The notes under the pieces were generated by a model that saw only the letters and a program-made list of their open reading frames with translations, was not told where the DNA came from and made no database searches. From positions 30,332,688 to 30,396,687 of the forward strand of contig JASFAX010000020.1 in assembly GCA_030737875.1 (NCBI GenBank): a DNA stretch of 64,000 nt. Reading direction: 5' to 3'. Source of the stretch: Allium sativum (taxonomy: Eukaryota > Streptophyta > Magnoliopsida > Asparagales > Amaryllidaceae). The translations under genes were made by a program, and so were the position numbers. This document shows positions 22,023 through 34,925 of the stretch, one piece after another (the first letter of the stretch is position 1; each line of letters opens with the position of its first letter).

Positions 22023-23637
22023 TGTAACACCTCGTAATCTTAAAAAATGACATAAGGGATAGTTAAAGAATAATTAATTTTTAAAAGAAAAATTAAGTGA
22101 AACGTGTTGTGCCATTGCGTTCATCTCAGAATTCTCTAGAGATATAGTCTGAGTTTGCATAAAACGGATACAGAATGAAGGAGTTATGGACGATGGAAAT
22201 CAGGCAGAACAATTAGAAAATGGGTCAGAACAACTAGCGCACTTGTGAAGTGCAATAGAACAAAAATGCACTGGCACACCTGGGAAGTGTGCCCAGGCCG
22301 AGCCAGAATCTGCAGAATTCTAGAGGGTTCTGTTGATGACTTGTCCTTCAGGGATTGGCAGGATGATGTGTCTTTTTAATCTGAGTGGTTCAGATGGACT
22401 CTAATCTAATCTAAAGGTCCTAATTCACCTAATAAACATATAAATAAACACCTAAACCTAATCCTAATCTGATAGTTATCATCCATGGTGCCTCCATGCT
22501 TCTCTAATCTAAATTAAAACAAGCTTTTCTTCTCTATCAAGTCAAATTACAAGATCAAACTCTCTAACAACGATTTAGCTAATCAAATTCAGAATTCAGA
22601 TTTATTTTCTAAACCTAATTCTGTGAGTTTCAAGATTACTTTTAGGTTTAGATAAATAAAAGTATGCTTTGGTAGACAATGAATCGAATATGTTGTAAAG
22701 TATGAATCTATTCTAGTATTAAATCTTATATGATGTTGATCATGATAGATCTAATTCTCTAGATCTGATGCAATTGTGGCTATACTATGATGCTGCCTTT
22801 ATGGATCTTGATTTGTAACCACATTGTGGTAAATAGAAATCTATGACTCTTGATAGTTGCAACATTGGTTTGATCTAATTTTGTATGTAAATCACCTTTC
22901 ATGTTGCGATCAACTTAGATATATTGTAAGTTGGACATATTTAGATCTACACATGTTATTATCATGTTTTATGCTAGATCCATTTATGATCATGTTTTAT
23001 GATAGATCCATTTTATGATCATGTCTTATGCTATGGTAAATTTATCTCTCGAGATCTAATTCAATGTGACTATTCAAGTATGTTACTTTTGTTTCATTTG
23101 GATAGATCAAATCATATATATGAACCATGAAGATATGCCACCTTTAATTGATTAGGATTGGGTCCACACCTTTATCTTAATTGTAACCTCTATGATGTGG
23201 ATTTGGGTAGATCTATCTATAAACATGTAGGTCTAAAGCAATGTTTATGTTAGATCCCGTTATGATGATGATTACACGTACATGACAATATGTATGTTCA
23301 CCTTGATATGATGTTACTTACATGTCCATTCACTTTGGTATCATGCTAGTATGTTTATGCCAATATATGTTAAAACTATCACCTCTACATATTCCCCTTT
23401 TCATTGTTATGGCTAGACTACTTATTAACCTAGATGCCGCCAAAATACATGCGAATATATTAGTCAAAGAAACGGGGAAAAAGGGATTTATAATTGTCAT
23501 GTAATCTTTAAATGAATTGATATGTAATTCAAATTATCAGTAAAATAGATACTGACACCTATAAAAGGAAAGGATTAGTTAATAAATTATTTTAACAAAA
23601 ATGGAATGTTTAGTAATTACAATTAGGAATTGTAATT

Positions 23638-23862
23638 GTACTTATGACACGAGGTTAAGCTACATTAGTAGTGGAAGTATGCCCGGACCCGACCGACATA
23701 TCCAACAGCAACTAATGTTGAACCTAATGCGGGAGGTCTAAGTACGTAAATACGAATCTGGCAAAGGCACGAGGTTAGGGCCAACCGTGGAATAAGACTG
23801 CCCGGACCCAACCGTCATATCCAACATCCACATGTTGTAGGCCTAATGTGGGAGGTCTAGCC
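23638..23862 (+). other. Paired covarying stem-loops in D LTR
   Basis: Block 1 (23638-23745): outer stem GTACTTA(T)GAC/GTCTAAGTAC, upper ACATTAGT/ACTAATGT, core CCCGGACCCGACCG. Block 2 (about 23761-23862): middle TTAGGGCC/GGCCTAA-type, upper GTGG/CCAC, core CCCGGACCCAACCG. Stem sequences are unlike those of A, yet pairing is maintained. Confidence 0.6.
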
Positions 23863-23969
23863 CATTATAACCATAAATGGACATGGTAATGAATTGGACT
23901 ACTTAACCTAAATTAATCCATAGGGATTGTATGAACTTAAATTTAAGTTGGAGTTTAAGTAAACTTGGC

Positions 23970-24325
23970 TGAATAAAAGGGAAGGGTAAAGTAAATCTTG
24001 AGTAGGTGCGTAATATTAGTATATATAGGCCCACAAACTTAACTGTTATATAAAAATGCTTGAATCATTGGGAGGGTTAAGTAAATCTTGGGTAGGTGGG
24101 TAATATTAGTATATATAGGTCCACTAACTTAACCGTTAAATAAACATGCTTGAATTTGTGGAAGGGTTAGGTAAATCCTAGGTAGGTGGGTAATATTAGT
24201 ATATATATGCCCACAAACTAAACCGTTAAATAAACATGCTTGAACCAGTGGGAGGGTTAAGTAAATCCTGGATAGGTGGGTAATATTAGTATATATAGGC
24301 CCACAAACTTATCCTGATAGGGTTA
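23970..24325 (+). repeat. 90-bp tandem repeat in D LTR
   Basis: Nearly four units of 90 bp starting GGGAGGGTTAAGTAAATC (24070, 24160, 24250 and a diverged first unit), each with TAATATTAGTATATATAGG and CCACAAACTTAACCGT. Confidence 0.9.
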
Positions 24326-25531
24326 TGTAATTAAAGACACCTTTTAGTAAACATAACCAGTTGAAAACCTTATAGTGGGGATGCAAGACAAAGGGGAGAG
24401 CTTGCATCATCTTGTGTGGGACCCATTTTTAATCAGTAACCCTTAAATTGGTATAAAACGGGTACTCCGAACTAGGTCGGAGTGGGGGCATGCTTACTGA
24501 GCTGAATGTAAGAGATCCAAACGTGGAGGCCTTGTTGACGGCGCATTCCAGTGGGGTCATGTGCGTGCATGACTCCACCTGCTGGGGAGGATAAGACACT
24601 GTGGCATCAGTAGTTATGGTTGTGCACATCCGAAAAATATAAGGTTGCCACTTTAGGGAGCGATACACCCTACTGTGGGGCCAACACAGGGTATCTACGG
24701 AATAGGGAGCCGTTCGATTGGGGGTTGTAAATAGAGTACATCTAGTCCTGTCTGTCTCTGTGGGGTACCAGTGTTTCTCGTGTGGGCTAACACCCGTTAT
24801 TTCTATTTCGGTACTAGTTCTGTTTGGGTTAAAACCCATTACTAGACTACACCTATAACTACCATTATGTTTCTGTTGGGATCATCCTATTTTTCTTAAG
24901 AAATTGGGGAGTATGTAATCCTATTAAATATCTATTATACCAGTATTGATGCAGAGCAAATAAAATATTAAAAAGAGCTATCTATTCTATCCTATTGTCC
25001 TGTTTACCTTGTCATAACTGCCATTTATGTAGTGATCTCTCTTATCCACTTTGTATGCCTATCATGTTACTTCTATTTATTTACTGACTAAAAGTAACTA
25101 GACTCGCCAGATTTTATGTCTGACCCTTATTGTTTCCACTTCTTTCTTCCGTCCCCCCCCCCCAAGGTTCTCAAGGGAGAGAATTCTCAGGCTTAGTCAG
25201 GATTCAGCTATCGTCTCGCTTAGAGCTTCTAGATGTATTGCTCAAGCTTCCATCTTTGATACTATGGCTCATGATTTGGGGATTATGCTTTCTTTGTTGT
25301 TGTACTCTGATATTTACAGTACAAAACAGAAGTTTTAATGATATACTGAGTTTATGTATTTTTAGACATATGGCGTAACCAAGCTTTATGATTAATAAAA
25401 GTTTTTTTTCAATTTCCGTTGCCATCTTATTTATATATGTCTGGTAATTATTCTATTTCTGATTACCTATAACGCTTCACTGAACTTAATGCATTCCCTT
25501 AGTGAGTGACATTAACGGTCGTGGGGTGTCA

Positions 25532-27346
25532 TAGTTTGTTTATAAATAAAATTTTCTTATATTTTGTTGTTTAAAATTATTTAGTTAAACTTTTATTATA
25601 TGTATTTACACATTAGTTAAATTATTATACTCTAACTATCTTATTATATATATAAAAAATTTATATAAAGATCTTATTTTATAAGTATCTATTTTCCATA
25701 TTTATGTTAAATGATTGTAAATTTCTTCCTAAATGGAAATTGTTTTGATTTTAACTGTTGATTCAAAATGGAGTTTTGATATAAAGTTATATTATATTGG
25801 AATATAATCGATTATAACTGACTGTAATATTTCAGTGTAAATTATATTCTACTTGAATATAGATGGGATGTCCAAAATGACTATAATGAGTTCATTTGAA
25901 AATATATATTCTAGTTGAATATGAATTGATTCTGAACATAAATCGATTTTTGGAATAATCATAATCTTTGGATATAAAGTGTATTCTACTCGAAATTGAG
26001 TCGACTTTGAATATCATATATGATTAAGATAAATTGAAATGGAAATATATTCTAATTTGAAAATAAATCGGTTTTTGAATGGTTATGATACTTCATGGTG
26101 AATGTAATATTCTATTGGAATATATATAGGGCTCGAAAAAACATGATATTCCGATATGAAAACGAACCATTTTGAAAGTAAAAGAACCTACCGATGTGAA
26201 AAATGTAAGCGTTGGTTCTTAAAGTGACTGGAGTCTATAAGTGGCATACTCTTTGTCAGTGCCGATTCCACTTTAACAAATGTGCACGTGACGAAGTATC
26301 CGGTACGAAGCATGATGACTCGGGGCCGATGACTGGACTGAGGAAGGAATGATGACTAAAGGCCTTGACCTTTGGGTCATAATTGAAATTATTAAACAGG
26401 AGCTATACCATGACTAAGTGAGATCGCATTTCTGATCGGACACGCTCCTTCCATACCATCTATATTATATTGTGATCGATTTGGGGTGCCCTTTGATATA
26501 GTAATTTGTTCCGAGGTGGGCAGTAGTTGCGGCTATGTGTTGCCATCGGTCCGGTAGTGCAAATGGTACAATCCTACCCTGGGTATTGCCTCGAGTGCCT
26601 TGTGATATTTATCCTGACCGAGCCTTACGATTTTGATTTGACGTTGTCGTATCGCGGCGCATCCCTACCTACCGACGTACTGGTGTTGTGCATGCAATGT
26701 GTACGACATGTCCGTAAATGGCGTAAGGGTAAAAATGGAATCCAGCTTACGCTATTTTTTGTATATTTACTTTACTAAATAAACACTATCATTATAGCGT
26801 ATTATACTATATATGTAATAGTTTAACAGATACTTAAGTAATGGAAAAAATCCCATAACATCTCTTGAGTTACTGCATCCATGACACTCATGTGATTTCA
26901 CCTTTTAATTTGACTAATACGAGAATGATTTAGTTCTGATCCGATTGTTTGTTATGTTTAATTTATGTAATACGCTTAAGCCAGGTACGACGTGCAATAT
27001 CTAGGATTTCCTAGCCTTGGAGATCGAGGACGAAGATTTGGTGTATATATATATCTGTTCTGTATGTATTTCTGCAACAATTGTTTCTGCTGCCTAGTTG
27101 TATATACCCGTGTATGTGTAACTCTGATAGTCATTATATATTACAGTCTCATGTATAAATTTTAACTGTTTTTGAACTGTTAATCACTTATTGTATGTTG
27201 TCCTCCCGCTGTGGGATTCTGTTATTGTACCTTCTCACTCTTTCCTTTCATTTATTTTTCCCTATAAGTACCTGCATTTGCAATCTGTTTGGGTCGACAT
27301 GTGTGGATTATTGTTGATTCGAACGGTAAAAAATCTAGGTCGTTAC
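25532..27346 (-). repeat. LTR-like block G (degenerate)
   Basis: The right edge, read on the minus strand, starts TGTAACGACCTAG, like the LTR start of element E (TGTAACGACCCG). There is no terminal match at the left edge, which abuts the decayed end of the D LTR, and I find no coding sequence. Probably an old truncated or solo LTR. 27347-27422 is unassigned flank. Confidence 0.35.
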
Positions 27347-27422
27347 AGTTCCTGTGAGCTTTCAGCCATCCAACACTACTTCATCGCCAGCCTATTTCAC
27401 TATTAATTTTGGTAGTTACATT

Positions 27423-27615
27423 CACTACAACAAAAAGACCATATTACAACCGTAGTTTTACAACGGTCACAAAATGACAATTGTAATAAAGACTTTTTAC
27501 AACTTTTTTTACAGGATGTTGTAATAAACTTATTTTCAACAACTTTTCTATTTTCCTATTGTAATAGATATTTATTACAACATTTCTTTTTGGCCAGTTG
27601 TAATAGATAAGTATA
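27423..27615 (+). repeat. CACTA left terminus and subterminal repeats
   Basis: CACTACAACAAAAAG at the edge, then repeated TTACAAC and GTTGTAATA motifs in both orientations, including TTTTACAACGGTCAC and TTGTAATAAAG. Such motifs are the transposase-binding sites of En/Spm-type elements. Confidence 0.8.
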
Positions 27616-28612
27616 GTAGCAAATGATAATAATATTAATCATTAATTTATAAATAGTAATACTCCTTAAATAATAGTATTAATAATTCAGAAGTATTAGT
27701 ATATAGATTTTTAATTTTAATTAAATATTTAATAATCATTTATTAATAAATAATAATTTGGAATTGATAATTAAATATGCAAAGCATTAATAAATAAACA
27801 TGTAATAAATAAATCATTAATAAAATGATTAATTAGTAAATAATTAGTAGTTAATAATTACCAATAATAATTAATTACTATAATTAAAAATTAATAATTA
27901 CCACTAATAAATAAATCAGAATTAGTAATTAAAAATTATGAACTAGTAACTAATAATTAATATTTAACAAGTAATATTTAATAATTATGAAGTAATATTT
28001 AATATTTGATTAATTTTTCAAGCAATTTATATATTATTTTAATATAAGTTTTCAAAAAATAACAAACAATTACAATGTACATTATTTAATTAATCATGTT
28101 GAATCATTTTCAAAACATTGATTATTTGATAGAAGTAATAATCCACTACCTTTTGTGTCAATTTTTTTTCCCTCTATGTGTCAAAACAAGGGTCTTTAAT
28201 TTACTATTATATAAGTTTTAAAACAATTCAGTTCACGTTATAGATTTTCCCTGCATTTGGAAATTTTTGGCTCCAACGCTGAAATTTTCCCTCCGCGCAC
28301 TCTAATTTCACGGGTGTCTTCTCCTACACGGCTCCCTAAATCAAAATCAATCCCAAACCTTCTGAGCAAAATGTAGATCTTAAAAATTGCAACGTCCCTA
28401 TTGCCTCCTTTCTTCCTTCTGCGTCTTCATCATTCGTCTCCCCCATTTCTTACCATTGACCATTTTCCACCTTTCCCACTTCCCACATCGCCATTTTTCC
28501 TAGCTTTAGTCTCCGTTTTTATTAGCATGCCACCTCCAAATCCTAATTTCGCGATTTTATTTTTGGGGCTTCTGCCTTGTGTCGCTTTCACTTTCGATTG
28601 CTTCTCCCCTAC
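27616..28612. other. CACTA left arm interior
   Basis: 27616-28130 is low-complexity AT sequence (TAATAATTA-type). 28230-28612 is of more ordinary composition and holds an open frame on plus (28401-28634) with a hydrophobic Pro/Phe-rich product, no known domain, and a 3' end borrowed from the LTR of C. It could be the start of another captured gene, but nothing recognisable supports that. Confidence 0.4.
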
Positions 28613-30237
28613 TGTAACACCCCACATCCGTTAAGGTCACTCACAAAGGGAATGCCTTAACTTCGGTGGAGAGTTATAGGTAAAAGATACAGATAAATTA
28701 CAAGACAGACAAAATTTAAAACAGTGGAAAATAGAACTTCACTTTATTGATAAAATAGTTTGTACAACAATTTTTTTCCAATGCCAGGATGTATGTCTTA
28801 CAAAATAAAGAAGCATAAAATACATTTGTATTCCCCAACTTAGCGTGAGCCATCCATAGCAATGGAAAAGAGAATCCAAGCAAAACTTCGTCTAACCTTC
28901 AGCTTGGAAGAAAACTGGGCTAAGTAGTAATATTCCCTCCCTGCGAACCCGAGGGGAGGGAGGGGGGGACGGAAGACAAGAAAGCGAAAGAAAACATAGT
29001 CAGACATAAAGTCTGGTAAGTTCAGTAACTTTTAGCATGTGAGCAGGTAAAAGAAACATGGCATGAATTAACTGTATACAAGACTACATCATGATGAGGG
29101 GAATCATAAGGTTAGCACAAGATATGATAAGGTAAGATAAATTGGATGCACTTCTATACGTTCTCTGCTTTGCCGCTACCTTGTTATTCTAATTTTTATA
29201 TCCCTGCACCACCTGACTAGTAATCCGTATAAACTGACAAGAACAGATACGTGATCCCAATTACCACAATTTTTGTTTGTGTCAAGTGTACATTTGTCAT
29301 TTATTACATAGGTCTAACCTAGGGTTTTTCTATCGAGTGCTTCCTAGATTTAACTAGGATTTACGCGACTTATCTAATGCTTCTCAGACTTTAGGGTTTA
29401 CGCGACCTAGTTCCAACTAGGGATTGTGCTACCTATCGAACGACGCCCCTACTCTAGGACACAATACCTAGGCGGTATATGTTCCTAGACTTTCCCCACA
29501 TATGTGTCATGGATCGTTATTGCTGTCTAGATGCACATGTACTCTATATGTGCGACCCCAGTCTCGTGGCAGGGAAAATCAAGAAACACGGAACTCAGTC
29601 GGGAGCTTTCAGATATCTGCCGATGCAGATGCTAAGGTCTGTTTTTCCAGTGGCTATGGTCTCACCTGACCCCTCCCTCAACTGATGAAAGGCACACCTT
29701 GAAAAATGAGAACTATACGCAAGCCCTCTATGCCCCACTAACCTATGGCCATCCGCACCCATAACTAGACAGCAAGTATATGGTCTGTTGGAGTTCTCCG
29801 CCTTTCTGCTTCATGTATCTCGATTGACTTAAGATGGTAGGTAGACGACGAGTCGCTATCACAGGGCTACTGGTCTCCCCGAATCACACTGGTCCATCCT
29901 AGTCTTTAGGTTGCCCTATATTGCAACCGAGGCATACCCTTGGTTCTTCTAACGCAAACCTTAACCTTTGTAAGCCCAGGCGGATCATCTGCAGCCTCAC
30001 AGAGGGATACCAAGAGTACCCTCATGTCCCCTCGAAGCCGCGTGCTTCGTCCCCCAATTCGTTGGAGCCTTCTTTAAGATCAGATGGACATTTGCTCCTT
30101 CTTGTGTCGTACTAAGGTTTACTACTTAGTTCCCTTAACTAAGGTTTACTACTTAGTCCCCGAACTATCGTTTTCTTAACTAAGATTTACAGCTTAGTCC
30201 TTTTAACTAAGGTTTACTACTTAGTTCTCTTTCTCGT

Positions 30238-30680
30238 CAAGTTGGATTGGTTAAGTCTCATTAGTCAATTCAAGTTATTTTAACCCATTCATTTGTCATG
30301 ATAAACTGATTAAGTGTTATCAGTAGTTCATGTTGACTTAACCCTACCACAAATCAGGTTGTATTGGTTAAGTATTTCTTATTACTTAACCCCACCCCTT
30401 CACCTTGTATTGGCTAAGTGTTCCCTTTTATTTAACCTTGCCCTTTCTGTTTAGCTAACATGCTAAAGCGGTTAAGTGTTCTCTTAGTTTACTTAACCCT
30501 AACATCTGTTTAATTCACATGTTCTAATGGTTAAGTATTGTCCCTCCTTGTTTTAACTTAACCTTGTTCATTCGGCACACCACGATGGCTAAGTGTTCTA
30601 AGTTTACTTAACTCCACCTGCTGGTCTAGTAAACATGTTAAATTGGCTAAGTGTATTTAACTTAACCTCACCCACTTTTC
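30238..30680. repeat. Array of eight GGTTAAGT...ACTTAACC hairpins
   Basis: Eight successive units of about 45-60 bp, each with a GGTTAAGT-like and a downstream ACTTAACC-like arm. The best is GGTTAAGTA/TACTTAACC with a short loop at 30369-30396, and another is at 30478-30507. A second, diverged copy of the array is in the 5' LTR at about 36550-36990. Confidence 0.75.
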
Positions 30681-30728
30681 CAGCTTAATTATTTCTTAAC
30701 TTTAAATTATTCATTTAAAGCACCAACC

Positions 30729-30935
30729 ACTCACATTAGACAGATATTGTTGTGGTCACTAGTTGTGCCGGTCGGTTCCGGGCAAATTGACACCGCAACT
30801 TAGTCTAACCTCGGGTCCATTTTGGACTCAATGCTCAAACAACCCACATTAGATAGGTATTGTTACGGTTGCTGGATTCGCCGGGCGGTTCCGTGCAGTC
30901 TTATACCGTAACTCAATCTAACATCGGGTTAGGCA
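30729..30935 (-). other. Paired covarying stem-loops in C 3' LTR
   Basis: Plus-strand arms. Block a: TTAGAC/GTCTAA (30736, 30803) and GTTGTGGT/ACCGCAAC (30749, 30792). Block b: TTAGAT/ATCTAA (30849, 30916) and GTTACGGT/ACCGTAAC (30862, 30905). G-C to A-T changes occur on both sides of the stems. The cores, read on the minus strand, are CCCGGAACCGACCGG and CACGGAACCGCCCGG. A second pair is in the 5' LTR at 37050-37260. Confidence 0.7.
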
Positions 30936-32814
30936 TATTCGTATTTTCTACAATGTACATATTTCTCATTTAGGGCAAAGTCTTCTTGTAAATTATTACT
31001 AATTTACTTATGCCATAATTACTCTTTTATTGTACATTGTCAACATTTATTATAATGGCCCACTTTCCCTCAAAACCATGTTTATAAGATTATACCAAAT
31101 TAAGTGCCACTAACCACGGTTATGCCAAACATGAAATTACATGTAATTTCAAGTTATTAATCACAATAGGCTATAACCTACCTTCCCAAACTTGTCATAA
31201 CAGTTATGCCCAGAATCACTATGCCACAAATTTGGCGTTCCAAATAATTTGTTAAGCCTAATCTAGACTTAATGTTCTTATTTACATTTTTGGCCCAACT
31301 TAGATTAAATATCCAATTTTTCAATTCATGTTAGAACTAGATTTAATATTTTAGTTTACAATTTATGCCAAAACTAGACTCACATGCCAACTACATGGTT
31401 TGCGGCCAATTAACAATTTACCATTATACGCCCAAGTCTAATATGCATGTAATATTTACTATTATAGCCAATTCGGATTTATATCAACATATTTATTATG
31501 CCAAATCATATAAATTAAGCTATGCCCAAATTCCCCCGTCGTAGTCATACGTATAACATGATTTCACAAGTTTCTTAGTACTTATGAAATGAAACTAGCA
31601 AAAGGATCAGGGGATAAGCACAAGACTTTGACATAAAAGGATAGGCATGCGAAAGCGAACCAATTACAAAGATAATTGTTCCAATAAGTTTGATGTACAT
31701 AGCAGTGAATAGGAATAAACTAGACAAGCTACATCATAAATATAAGATCAGCATAATTTAGGGAATAGGCATAGGTGATTTGGTCCAACATAATGCTAGT
31801 TCGGTGTACAACATGATTTGCAATTATAGTTATGGGCATAGGCAACTAACCATACCAGTCATAGGCAATTAACCACTATTGTCCTAGGCAATTAACCACA
31901 ATAGTCATAGTCATGGTTTCATAGTTATGAATCATGGGCGATTAAACACAATAGTCATGGAAATTAATAAAAAATAGTCCTAGGAAATTTCCCTAAATAG
32001 TCATAGGCAATTAACTGTAATAATTTCGAAGTCATGGTCATGGACGATAGTCTTATGTTCATAATCGTAGGCAATAATCTCATAGTCATGAGTCATAGGT
32101 GATTAGCCACAATTGTCCTTGTCATAGTCATAGGCAATAGTTTTATGTTCACGGTCTTAGGCATAGGCATAGTCTTATGTTCACAGTCATAGGCATAGGC
32201 ATAGTCTTATGTTCAGTCATAGGCATAGGCATAGTCTCATGTTCACAGTCATAGGCGTAGGCATAGGCTATTAACAATAGTTTCAACGTCATAATCGAGA
32301 ATCATATCCAGAGACATATACAAGCATCAATTCAAGCGAAAGGATTAGGCATATTCTTATATCCATTCAATTACATGCCACAAATAGATCTAGACGTTCA
32401 AATCTAAAAAGTAACTGACTTACATTGATCGGAGAAAGGATAATCAAATAGAGTTGTGATAATTTTGCTAGGATTTGCACGACGTTGCCCAAAGTTGCTG
32501 AACTAGCCTTTGATCCTTTTCTGAAAGCTCTAATCCTGATTTGAATCTCCAATTTACAATTCCTAGCCGTAGTCTTCAAGAACAGTCTTCATGTTTTATT
32601 TTAACTTATTTATTTCAATTATTCCAAAAGCAGCATAAGGGGAGAATAGAATGGTGTAAAGATAATGAGGCTAGGAGGCTGTTTATATAGGATTAGGCGG
32701 ACGAATCTAGACTTAAAACATAATCAAATACATCAGAATGAACCCAGGCTCAGAACTGGGTTCTGGCACCAGGTCATAGGGTCGACCTGGTCCCTGGGAG
32801 GTCGACCTGGTCCT

Positions 32815-32834
32815 GGGCGGGAAAATTCCTGCCC
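32815..32834. promoter_or_regulatory. E2F-like palindrome in C 3' LTR (decayed)
   Basis: GGGCGGGAAAATTCCTGCCC. The left half keeps GGCGGGAAA, the reverse of TTTCCCGCC; the right half has one C to T change. Confidence 0.45.
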
Positions 32835-33086
32835 AGTCTGCGCTGGCGTTTGAATTCGAATTTCGAATTCGAATATCGAGCTGTTTTCAATTTTGAAAAT
32901 TCCTGAAACTTCGGAGGGTCATATCTCCCTCATATGGACTCCGTTTTTCGAAAACTCGGACTTGTTTCAAAGAAGAATTTCGAGACGAACGCAATAGCGC
33001 AATTCGTTTCCCCTGATTCTTACTTTAAAATTTAATTCTTCCCTGATTTATGGTTTTAACATGTTATAAAAATACGGGGTGTTACA

Positions 33087-33122
33087 TTCTCCCCCTCTTA
33101 AAAGGATTTCGTCCCCGAAATC
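33087..33122 (-). promoter_or_regulatory. Element C PPT and pre-PPT hairpin
   Basis: Read on the minus strand, GATTTCG-GGGA-CGAAATC (33105-33122) is followed by a purine tract, TTTTAAGAGGGGGAGAA, ending at the 3' LTR. Same arrangement as in A and B. Confidence 0.8.
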
Positions 33123-33917
33123 TTAAAGTTAGGAAGAATGTATCCTACCATCCAATCAACCGTCTACTCAACCATTCAATCACAGGCATTCATTGTCCTT
33201 AAAAATATTTCTAATGCTTTCATGTTCATATGCATAGTGTGTGTATATGTCTTTATCTAGTGCAGAATCAGGCGGTCTACTGATTCAGCTGACCTCCTTA
33301 AGGCGAATTATGTCAGTGCAATGCGTCCAATCATGTATGCAAGCATACCTAGTTATGTATATACTACATGTGTGCATAGCCATTCATCCATATGCAATAT
33401 CCATATGATAACATATTCAGTTAAATCCGTTAAGCAAACACATATATGCTAATGAAAGTGACTGAGTCGTTCTAACGCCTATGGTGTGTATATGCATCCA
33501 CGAGCAACCATTTGCAACCATCAATCATAACATGTTTCAAATACATGTTTACATCCATTGGCTTTTACCTAAGGATCGATGATACGCCCTAGAGGATATA
33601 CCTTAAAAGCTAGGAGGTATGCATAAAATTCCTAGAAAAAGAGATCAAGGATGTACCCTTAAGAAAAAGGGTATGATGTGTGTATCTAGTCTTCAGTCCT
33701 TTAAGTCGCATCTTCTTGAGCTTCACTATTCTGTACCTTATCTAATTAATCTTTACGATTGCGAGGCTTCTTGACCTCCATTTCCAAAACTGTCATTGAT
33801 CGGATAGCTGGCTTTTTATTGTTTTAGGGGTAAACTCCTAACCTAATAAAAAAACATCAGTGTACTCATGGACTACCCTAACGGATTGCAAATCGTCGAT
33901 AAATGTATTAAGCGATT
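33123..33917. other. Element C internal remnant, non-coding part
   Basis: 33123-33560 matches the 3' UTR of A and B on the minus strand (TGGATG-type repeats, CATATGAACATGAAAGC). 33560-33917 contains no recognisable pol. RT, RNase H, integrase and chromodomain are missing, consistent with a large internal deletion between 3' UTR and protease. Confidence 0.6.
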
Positions 33918-34270
33918 CTAGCTAGCTAAGCCTAACTGATTCTTTACATGGAATCTCGAGGTTATTCCAAGGCAAGTCAAAAGTCTAACTACCCTCCTTT
34001 CAGAATTACTAGCCAACTGACCCATGCCTAGAATCAACTCATAGCCCATGGAACCAAAAACATAAGCATTACTCTTAGACTCAACACTTAATATAGTTAT
34101 TCTCAATTCCTTACAAACCAAAGGTAAACGGGCCGAACCACCAATTGGATTTGAGACTCTAATGGGATATTCTACTATACAAGTACTAAGGTGCAGAGAC
34201 TCAACTATGGAAGCAGATATGAAGAAATGCGAAGCGCTAAGATCAAAAGAGTACTAATTGGTTGATCAAA
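33918..34270 (-). pseudogene. Element C protease fragment
   Basis: Minus-strand reading resembles the retropepsin region of A and B: a [14 protein letters not shown] start near 34240, VSNPIGGSA near 34135, then VCKELRITILSVE, GYELILGM and RRVVRLLTCLG (33918-34121). The catalytic DSG triad reads DLS, and TGMDW has become GMGQL. The fragment is defective. Confidence 0.75.
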
Positions 34271-34319
34271 ACGAGAAGCTAAACTTTTCCAACAGAGACT
34301 TTTACTATCTCTCTCCCAG

Positions 34320-34911
34320 GTATTCTGATGGTGGAAGTATGCACTCTCCCTTCTAAAAATCCTGTCCCTCGTCCTTGCCCTTGTCCTTAATTATATGTCC
34401 TATCATATAATGGAAAAGGTACTTCCTCTCGTCTTAGGTTTTATAATACTTTCTTTCTTCGTGAGTCGAGTTTATATCCATGAATTTCTCATCCTTGTGT
34501 TGAGCTCCCTAGCCAAGCTCCCTCATCCTCATCTTTACCATCCCTGTGAAATCATACTGACAAGTTTCTCAAAAGCTGTCTCCATCGCACGGAAAACCCT
34601 CCAAAACTAGCTGCAGGTGAAACTACTATGGCTATAGATGGGAGTCGGGCACTACTTTGCCCTTCTATAAGTATCATAGTCTTATCAAGCCTATGGAATC
34701 GTGCCGCGATGAGGTTACCTCCCAGAAAGCCAGGAGCCCCTAAGATTCAAGAAAGAAGGGGACAAGAATTCAAACAGAGGATCAGAAGATAGTGCGTATG
34801 GCTTTTGGGGAATATGCCTTTAAAACAAAACTTTTCTTTTGAAAATGCTTCCTTGAAAAGCCGTTTTGAAAATAACTTTTCAAAAGTTTTTATCTGATCT
34901 GGTAACCTTCA
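34320..34911 (-). pseudogene. Element C gag remnant and leader
   Basis: On the minus strand 34500-34620 resembles the gag segment [17 protein letters not shown] of B (TAFEKLVS-like), with stops. 34320-34390 has the Gly/Lys-rich spacer composition of the nucleocapsid region. 34790-34911 matches the A-rich leader between PBS and gag in A and B (GCCATACGC, CTTTTGAAAA repeats). Confidence 0.6.
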
Positions 34912-34923
34912 GCTCTGATGCCA
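34912..34923 (-). promoter_or_regulatory. Primer binding site of element C
   Basis: Minus strand TGGCATCAGAGC, two bases from the 5' LTR; one change (T to C) from the initiator-Met site TGGTATCAGAGC. Confidence 0.85.
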
Positions 34924-34925
34924 TG

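Larger units (their letters stand above)
22023..25531 (+). repeat. Element D 3' LTR
   Basis: About 3.5 kb from TGTAACACCTCG to GTGGGGTGTCA (the GTGTTACA end has decayed). Colinear features shared with the A and B LTRs: CATTGCGTTCATCTC box, TATAAATAA (22439), paired hairpins (23638-23862), GGTATCTACGG...GGGAGCCG box, CAGATTTTATGTCTG hairpin (about 25108), a C-rich tract ending in AAG (25146-25166), and CCTTAGTGAGTGA near the end. Many point changes: an old copy. Confidence 0.8.
28613..33086 (-). repeat. Element C 3' LTR
   Basis: 4474 bp, plus-strand TGTAACACCCCACATCCG to TACGGGGTGTTACA. On the minus strand, in order from the U3 start: E2F-like palindrome (32815-32834), GTCGAC pair, TATATAAA (about 32681), simple repeats of CATAGGCATAG type (31850-32280), paired hairpins (30729-30935), GGTTAAGT hairpin array (30238-30680), CAGAC hairpin (29001-29015), C-rich tract (28958-28971). 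Open frames inside it are not genes. Confidence 0.9.

Noticed and set aside
28401..28634. Secreted-protein-like hydrophobic frame in the CACTA left arm
   Set aside because: No similarity recognised, and its end lies in the LTR of C; kept only as a note under the left arm.
29479..30115. Short frames conserved between the two LTRs of C
   Set aside because: Conservation is that of the LTR DNA; the frames change length and register between copies and have no domain.
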